Part shown: positions 7,897 to 10,980 of the stretch, piece after piece
Position numbering within the stretch: the first letter of the stretch is position 1
Layout of the letters: every line of letters begins with the position of its first letter
Notes under the pieces: generated by a model
What the model saw: only the letters and a program-made list of their open reading frames with translations
Databases searched by the model: none
Told to the model about the DNA's origin: nothing
Translations under genes and position numbers: made by a program
Origin: CAZQLE01 sp964593905
GTDB taxonomy: Bacteria; Chloroflexota; Anaerolineae; Anaerolineales; Anaerolineaceae
Reading direction: 5' to 3'
DNA length: 10,980 bases
NCBI GenBank assembly: GCA_964593905.1
Contig: CAZQLE010000134.1
Span: 1-10,980, forward strand

Positions 7897-9336
7897 TTAC
7901 TTCGCCGGCCAGCCCGCATCCATGTTCTTCAATGCGGTATCGAGATCCACCGAACCGGTCACATAGTCGGTCATGCCCTTCCAGAAGGAGCCAGCGCCAA
8001 CAGCACTGGGCATCAGGTCGGAACCGTCAAAGCGGACCGAGTCAGCGTTGAGGATCATTTCAGCGATGGCGCGTTCGGTGCCGTCGGTGTACCAGTCTAA
8101 CTGTGAATCATTGTGCGGAGAAATCGCACCGCCAGCGCGGCACCAGGCTTCCAGAGAGGCACCGGTGGTGAAGAATTCCATCACAGCGCGGACTTCGGGG
8201 CGATCGTTGAACATGGCATAGATATCGCCAGCCACGAGCACGGGTTTGCCATAGGCATCATCGATCGGAGGCAGGTAGAAGAAGCTGTAGTCTTCGCCGG
8301 CCTTCAGACCTTCGGGGAAGAAGGTGGTGATGAAGTTACCCTGCTTGTGCATCCAGCATTTCGGCGGGTTGTCAAACATGGGCTTGGGAGAATCGCCGAA
8401 GAAGGTGGTGGCGATGGCTTTGCGGCCGCCGTAGGCATAGCCTTCTTTGAACCACAGATCCGACATTACCTGGGCAGCATTCTTGACTTCGGGAGACTCG
8501 AACTTCAGTTCGCCCTTGACCCATTTGTCGTAGTTTTCCAGCGAGGTGGTGCGCAGCATGACTTCTTCCATCCAGTCGGTCGCGGGCCAGCCAGTGGCAG
8601 CACCAGATTCAATACCGATGCACCACGGGGTGTCGCCGTCGGCCACGATCTGGTCAGAGAGCGCAATCAGCTCGTCCCAGGTGGTGGGGATGGTGTAACC
8701 AGCTTCATCAAAAGCTTTTTTGTTGTACCACACCAGGCTCTTGCCGTTTACACGGGCCCAGATACCGGCCATGATCTGACCGTTCGGGGTTTCCATCATC
8801 GACATATCGAGCCAGGACTGTTTGTAATTGGCTTTGAGCTTCTCTTCATCGAGGAAGCTGCGCACATCGATGACGTTACCCTTGGCAGCGATGGTCGAGA
8901 GCAGACCGGGCTGGGGGAAGTCGGCGATATCGGGGGCGTTGCCGCCTTCGACATTGATGGCGATCGAGGCTTCGAACTCTTTTGAGCCGCTGTATTTGAT
9001 ATCAATGCCGGTCTTCTCTTCGAAGTCTTTGACAGATTCTTCGAATTTCAGAGCATCGTTATCGGTGAAGGGGCCAGCCATGGTGACCGTGGTGCCTTTG
9101 TATTCGCCGGCCAGAGCCTTATCCAGATAACCACCCTTCATTTCAGCCGCAGGTGCTTCGGGGGCTTTGGTGGGTTCTTCCACAGCCGGAGCGGCGGTCG
9201 GCTCGGGGGCCTTGGTGGGTTCAACAACCGCGGGTTCTGCAGGGGCGGCAGGTTCGGCAGGGGCAGCAGGCGCGCAAGCGCTGAGCACGAAAGCCAGCGC
9301 CAACAACACTGCGACCATAAAACGGATTTGCTTCAT
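7897..9336 (-). CDS. aglE: Alpha-glucoside-binding lipoprotein of an ABC importer, AglE-like
   Basis: Extracellular solute-binding protein (479 residues) that captures sugar and delivers it to AglFG. The N-terminus MKQIRF plus a hydrophobic run ends in a lipobox LSAC, with lipidated Cys21. Residues 22-66 form a flexible Ala/Pro/Glu linker containing EPTKAPE twice. The folded part begins near GGYLDKALAGEYKGTTVTM and carries stretches that I recognise from AglE/GgtB proteins: GPFTDNDALKFEESV (88-102), EGGNAPDIADFPQPG (130-144), VNGKSLVWY (196-204), CIGIESGAATGWPATDW (239-255) and VRFDGSDLMPSAVGAGSFWKG (434-454). The Trp-rich segments are consistent with disaccharide stacking. Start ATG at 9336 is fixed by AAGGAGG with 5-nt spacing and by the signal peptide. 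First structural gene after lacI (106 nt gap). Likely ligands are sucrose, trehalose or maltose; glucosylglycerol is an alternative since GgtB is closely related. Confidence 0.93.
   Translation of the reverse strand: MKQIRFMVAVLLALAFVLSACAPAAPAEPAAPAEPAVVEPTKAPEPTAAPAVEEPTKAPEAPAAEMKGGYLDKALAGEYKGTTVTMAGPFTDNDALKFEESVKDFEEKTGIDIKYSGSKEFEASIAINVEGGNAPDIADFPQPGLLSTIAAKGNVIDVRSFLDEEKLKANYKQSWLDMSMMETPNGQIMAGIWARVNGKSLVWYNKKAFDEAGYTIPTTWDELIALSDQIVADGDTPWCIGIESGAATGWPATDWMEEVMLRTTSLENYDKWVKGELKFESPEVKNAAQVMSDLWFKEGYAYGGRKAIATTFFGDSPKPMFDNPPKCWMHKQGNFITTFFPEGLKAGEDYSFFYLPPIDDAYGKPVLVAGDIYAMFNDRPEVRAVMEFFTTGASLEAWCRAGGAISPHNDSQLDWYTDGTERAIAEMILNADSVRFDGSDLMPSAVGAGSFWKGMTDYVTGSVDLDTALKNMDAGWPAK
9158..9222 (-). 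repeat. Two 20-bp direct repeats in the aglE linker coding region
   Basis: TCGGGGGCTTTGGTGGGTTC at 9158-9177 recurs at 9203-9222 with a single base change (T to C at the tenth position). The offset is 45 bp, so the reading frame is kept and each copy encodes EPTKAPE in the Ala/Pro/Glu linker after the lipobox. This looks like a recent in-frame duplication that lengthened the tether; such low-complexity linkers commonly vary in length. Confidence 0.8.
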
Positions 9337-9341
9337 TTTTT

Positions 9342-9348
9342 CCTCCTT
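9342..9348 (-). promoter_or_regulatory. Strong Shine-Dalgarno for aglE
   Basis: On the minus strand AAGGAGG, a complete anti-SD match, stands 5 nt (all A) before the ATG at 9336. It is clearly the best ribosome site in the operon, in keeping with the high amounts of binding protein that ABC importers need. The remaining 94 nt up to the lacI stop contain a short direct repeat CTTGAA-CAA-CTTGAA (9363-9377), but I could not find a convincing sigma-70 promoter or a clear LacI-type operator there. Confidence 0.8.
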
Positions 9349-9442
9349 AAAATTGGGTACAGCTTGAACAACTTGAAATGGTTAGGTACGACCAGAATTG
9401 GTTTTGGATACAGCACCTCCCTCAATAGCCAGACGAGAACCG

Positions 9443-10438
9443 CTAAACGGTATCTCTTTCCACAATCTGCAAAGGCAGATGAATATGTTGAACCGGACGG
9501 TCGGGCCCTTCGAGCCGTGAAAGCAGCAGTTCCACTGCAATTCGCCCGGATTCATCCAAATGTTGGCGGATGGTAGTCAGACCAATGTAATCTGCCAGGT
9601 CAAGGTCATCAAACCCCATCACCGCAATATCTTGTGGCACGCGCAGGTTAAGATCGCGCGCTGCCCGCAGAATGCCCATCGCCTGCATATCGGTAGCCGA
9701 GAAAATGGCTGTCGGCCGGCCAGGGCGGCGCAGAACATCACGAATTAAGGAGCGGGTCAACTCCACATCATAGGGGGCTTCATAAATCTGCTGATCGCTC
9801 AGCTCATAACCGGCGTGCAGCACGCCCTCACGAAACCCCGAAAGACGGCGGATGATGGGCTGTACGCTGTAATCGGGTGACTTCAGATCACCGACAAACC
9901 CCAACCGACTGTACCCCTTGTGCAGCAGATAATCGGCAGCCATGCGGCCGCCGCCAAAATCATCAATTTCAACGCTGCTGGCCCGCGCCTGAGGATATTC
10001 CACCAGCACGACCTCAACCCCGGCAGCCTCAATGCGGCCAATATAATCATCTTTGAGCGGCAGCGAAAGCGAGATCACACCGTCAATTTTTGCACGCAAA
10101 TCAATCGTTTCGATAAAGTGATTAAGTAGCCCCAGCGAGGTAACGCTGAATACAATCAGCTCACAATTCGTACCCGCCAGCGCATTGGCCGCGCCGCGCA
10201 GCCGCTGCACAAAAGACGGGGCAGTAAAGTAGGGCGCCATCACGCAGATACGACGTACATCTTTGGAGGAGCGGATGCGCGCTTCGAGCAGGGGTTTATA
10301 TTCAAGCTCGCGAATCGCCGCCAGCACCAGCGAGCGCGTCTGTTCGTTCACCTTGTCGGGGGTATTGAGCACCCGCGACACGGTAGCGATGGACACACCA
10401 GCTTTATGGGAGACGTCGTATATGGTCGGTTTTTTCAT
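9443..10438 (-). CDS. LacI/GalR-family transcriptional regulator
   Basis: Sugar-responsive DNA-binding protein of 331 residues, usual family length. An N-terminal helix-turn-helix spans 5-25 (IYDVSHKAGVSIATVSRVLN), followed by VNEQTRSLVLAAIRELEYKP and a hinge region. The periplasmic-binding-protein-like effector domain starts near residue 62 (RRICVMAPYF) and includes IDGVISLSLPL, VEIDDFGGGRMAADYLL, the family strand-turn GYSRLGFVGD, AIFSATDMQAMG and MGFDDLDLADYIGLTTIRQ. The hinge reads PLLEARIRSS rather than the common PNAAARSLR, so the hinge helix may be atypical. It lies upstream of and co-directional with the alpha-glucoside operon and has an operator-like palindrome 18 nt before its own ATG. 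It therefore probably controls itself and, by read-through or a nearby promoter, the transport and enzyme genes. Effector unknown; an imported disaccharide is the natural candidate. The upstream ribosome site is weak. Confidence 0.92.
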   Translation of the reverse strand: MKKPTIYDVSHKAGVSIATVSRVLNTPDKVNEQTRSLVLAAIRELEYKPLLEARIRSSKDVRRICVMAPYFTAPSFVQRLRGAANALAGTNCELIVFSVTSLGLLNHFIETIDLRAKIDGVISLSLPLKDDYIGRIEAAGVEVVLVEYPQARASSVEIDDFGGGRMAADYLLHKGYSRLGFVGDLKSPDYSVQPIIRRLSGFREGVLHAGYELSDQQIYEAPYDVELTRSLIRDVLRRPGRPTAIFSATDMQAMGILRAARDLNLRVPQDIAVMGFDDLDLADYIGLTTIRQHLDESGRIAVELLLSRLEGPDRPVQHIHLPLQIVERDTV

Positions 10439-10456
10439 TGGATGTAAAGTCTTTTT

Positions 10457-10472
10457 ATGAAAGCACTTACAT
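10457..10472. promoter_or_regulatory. LacI/GalR-type operator upstream of lacI
   Basis: ATGAAAGCACTTACAT is a 16-bp imperfect palindrome: around a CA centre, six of seven arm positions are symmetric. The inner 14 bases (10458-10471) agree with the classical catabolite-responsive element consensus TGWAARCGYTWNCA at every position except the central G. On the minus strand it begins 2 nt after the proposed -10 box of lacI, so bound repressor would cover the transcription start. This points to autoregulation. A degenerate copy missing one central base, TGAAAACCTTACA, lies at 10568-10580. Confidence 0.6.
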
Positions 10473-10474
10473 TC

Positions 10475-10502
10475 AGTTTAGCACGAAGCACAAGAAAGTC
10501 AA
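10475..10502 (-). promoter_or_regulatory. Predicted sigma-70 promoter of lacI (and possibly the whole operon)
   Basis: Read on the minus strand: -35 TTGACT (10502-10497, five of six consensus bases), 16-nt spacer, -10 TAAACT (10480-10475, four of six). Transcription would start near 10468, inside the operator, leaving a leader of about 30 nt before the lacI ATG. No other equally good promoter was found before aglE, so this may drive the roughly 9.9-kb unit. Confidence 0.5.
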
Positions 10503-10515
10503 TATAATTATTGAC
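10498..10515. repeat. Inverted repeat joining two back-to-back -35 boxes
   Basis: GTCAATA (10498-10504) and TATTGAC (10509-10515) form a perfect 7-bp inverted repeat around TAAT. The left arm contains most of the minus-strand lacI -35 (TTGACT) and the right arm most of a plus-strand TTGAC-type -35. The symmetry may arise only from two -35 boxes facing each other, or it may be a regulator site. Confidence 0.5.
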
Positions 10516-10539
10516 GAATCCGGGCGTATATTACATATT
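10511..10539 (+). promoter_or_regulatory. Possible divergent sigma-70 promoter
   Basis: -35 TTGACG (10511-10516, five of six consensus bases), 17-nt spacer, -10 CATATT (10534-10539, four of six). It would face the TVP38-like gene with a leader of about 200 nt. A weaker alternative nearer that gene is TTGCAC (10655-10660), 18 nt, TTAAAT (10679-10684). Both are predictions by eye. Confidence 0.3.
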
Positions 10540-10611
10540 TCCATTTATAATACGACACTCGTCTTTCTGAAAACCTTACATTTATTACACGTATTATTTC
10601 ATGTTTTTTAC

Positions 10612-10638
10612 ATGCCCGCTCAGCTTTCGGGCGGGCAT
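10612..10638. repeat. GC-rich hairpin in the divergent region
   Basis: ATGCCCGC (10612-10619) and GCGGGCAT (10631-10638) form a perfect 8-bp stem with an 11-nt loop. Neither strand has a U-run after the stem, so it is not a standard terminator. An overlapping small hairpin GGGC-ATA-GCCC (10633-10643) is mutually exclusive with it, which would allow two alternative folds in a plus-strand leader transcript. Function unknown. Confidence 0.5.
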
Positions 10639-10715
10639 AGCCCTTAAATGCTGCTTGCACATGCCGGTTGCCGACCGGTTAAATATGCAACCGTGCCCCA
10701 CCCACGCCCATATTA

Positions 10716-10727
10716 ATTTGATCAAAT
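10716..10727. repeat. Perfect 12-bp palindrome upstream of the TVP38-like gene
   Basis: ATTTGATCAAAT is fully self-complementary and ends 20 nt before the ATG at 10748. It could be an operator for a dimeric regulator. The half-sites TTGAT and ATCAA recall FNR/CRP-type sites, but those need a 4-nt gap, which is absent here, so I do not assign a regulator. Confidence 0.45.
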
Positions 10728-10747
10728 CGCTGGTAAAATAAATCGTT

Positions 10748-10980
10748 ATGAAATTAAACGAAAAAAACACCCGCCCCGCCCCGGGGCGGATACAAGTCTG
10801 GCTGAATATCCTGCTGGTAATCGTGACCATTTCTTTACTGGCAGGGGTGATCCTGATCTTTTACGCACGCTATCCGGTTCTATCCGAACCCAACCTGCGC
10901 GATTTTATCCGCAGTTATGGGCCGCTGGCTCCGGTAATCTATGCCATCCTGTATCTTGCCAGCGCTCCACTGCCCTTCTT
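10748..10980 (+). CDS. TVP38/TMEM64 (VTT-domain, DedA-like) membrane protein, 3' truncated by window edge
   Basis: ATG at 10748 opens 77 codons that run off the right edge without a stop. Residues 1-16 are polar and basic; a membrane helix follows at about 17-40. Then comes SEPNLRDFIRSYGPLAPVIYAILY, which is the characteristic entry into the VTT (SNARE-associated/TVP38) domain, typically followed by a P-L-x-F re-entrant segment as seen beginning here (APLPF). Family members are polytopic inner-membrane proteins; the related DedA and VTT proteins are implicated in lipid scrambling or lipid-carrier transport. An in-frame TAA lies two codons upstream, so the ATG is the earliest standard start. 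The ribosome site is poor. Codons 8-14 include a very GC-rich self-complementary stretch. Divergent from lacI and probably unrelated to sugar uptake. Confidence 0.75.
   Translation, partial: MKLNEKNTRPAPGRIQVWLNILLVIVTISLLAGVILIFYARYPVLSEPNLRDFIRSYGPLAPVIYAILYLASAPLPF
10761..10789 (-). terminator. Terminator-like hairpin plus T7 on the minus strand, inside the start of the TVP38-like gene
   Basis: On the minus strand CCGCCCC (10789-10783), a 5-nt loop GGGGC (10782-10778) and GGGGCGG (10777-10771) form a 7-bp all-GC stem, followed by GTG and seven T (10767-10761). The structure meets the usual form of an intrinsic terminator, though it lies within codons 5-14 of the plus-strand reading frame. 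If used, it would stop antisense transcripts from reaching the lacI promoter region. The same DNA in the plus-strand mRNA could form a strong hairpin close to the start codon. Confidence 0.45.

Larger units (their letters stand above)
10439..10747. other. 309-bp AT-rich divergent intergenic region (lacI / TVP38-like gene)
   Basis: The stretch holds the lacI promoter and operator at its left end, a possible plus-strand promoter whose -35 abuts that of lacI, and five copies of TTACAT/ATGTAA (10442, 10467, 10531, 10576, 10608). It also holds a GC-rich hairpin (10612-10638) and a perfect 12-bp palindrome (10716-10727) shortly before the TVP38-like start. It contains no gene that I can recognise. 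A 46-codon plus-strand reading frame at 10601-10741 lacks a ribosome site and looks like chance. Confidence 0.6.

Noticed and set aside
8113..8985. Plus-strand open frame (290 codons) opposite aglE
   Set aside because: Antisense shadow of the binding-protein gene; no ribosome site and no domain features.
9337..9442. Separate promoter or LacI operator directly upstream of aglE
   Set aside because: Best -35/-10 pairs match poorly, and palindromes such as ACCA-GAAT-TGGT (9391-9402) are too short. The region may still hold one, but I cannot support a call.
9435..9456. Hairpin GAGAACCG / CGGTATCTC across the lacI stop codon as a lacI terminator
   Set aside because: Short stem with a bulge and no U-run after it on the minus strand, so termination before aglE is not supported.
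10716..10727. FNR/CRP-type site at ATTTGATCAAAT
   Set aside because: Half-sites TTGAT and ATCAA overlap without the 4-nt spacer required for FNR binding; kept only as an unassigned palindrome.
10601..10741. 46-codon plus-strand open frame as a leader peptide before the TVP38-like gene
   Set aside because: No Shine-Dalgarno, no recognisable features, and it spans intergenic hairpins; in-frame stop precedes the real ATG by two codons. Likely chance.
10762..10789. In-phase slippery heptamer A AAA AAC followed by a GC-rich hairpin, suggesting programmed -1 frameshifting in the TVP38-like gene
   Set aside because: The spacer to the hairpin is only 2 nt, shorter than usual. The -1 frame, though open to the window edge, reads as a non-membrane, family-less sequence, while frame 0 gives the expected VTT protein. 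Probably coincidence.
1..10980. CRISPR array, transposon, tRNA, rRNA or phage genes
   Set aside because: No spaced repeats, transposase motifs, terminal inverted repeats, or tRNA/rRNA-like sequence seen on either strand.

Overview
The window is a bacterial sugar-uptake and glucoside-processing locus. Nearly all of it is one minus-strand block read right to left from about position 10475 to 606. GC content is moderate to high. The solute-binding lipoprotein has a long Ala/Pro/Glu linker with EPTKAPE repeats, a style I associate with Chloroflexota (Anaerolineae-like bacteria). That assignment is an inference from protein style, not a proof.

Layout on the plus-strand coordinates: 1-510 is the 3' end of a plus-strand 5'-nucleotidase family gene. 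It converges on the big operon at a strong shared hairpin terminator (529-559). The operon then runs, in transcription order, as a LacI-family regulator (10438-9443), an AglE-like alpha-glucoside-binding lipoprotein (9336-7897), AglF-like and AglG-like ABC permeases (7769-6651 and 6651-5551), a trehalose synthase TreS (5538-3922), a GH1 beta-glucosidase-type glycosidase (3916-2567) and an amylosucrase (2570-606). Apart from the 106-nt lacI-aglE gap and the 127-nt aglE-aglF gap, the genes abut or overlap (1-nt and 4-nt overlaps, 12-nt and 5-nt gaps). The aglE-aglF gap carries a long intercistronic stem-loop. No ABC ATPase gene is present. At the right edge, divergent from lacI, a TVP38/TMEM64 (VTT-domain) membrane protein begins at 10748 and runs off the window.

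How the genes fit: AglEFG should import alpha-linked disaccharides such as sucrose, trehalose or maltose, energised by an ATPase encoded elsewhere. TreS interconverts trehalose and maltose. Amylosucrase takes glucose from sucrose and extends alpha-glucan acceptors, releasing fructose. Maltose from TreS could prime it. GH1 would trim beta-glucosides or another glycoside. A good LacI/GalR-type operator (10457-10472) sits immediately downstream of the -10 of the predicted lacI promoter, so the regulator probably represses itself and perhaps the whole operon.

I see no mobile element, CRISPR array, tRNA or rRNA. The genes all belong to known families. What merits a second look is the gene combination, the GH1 active-site substitutions, and the structured intergenic and 5' regions between lacI and the TVP38-like gene.
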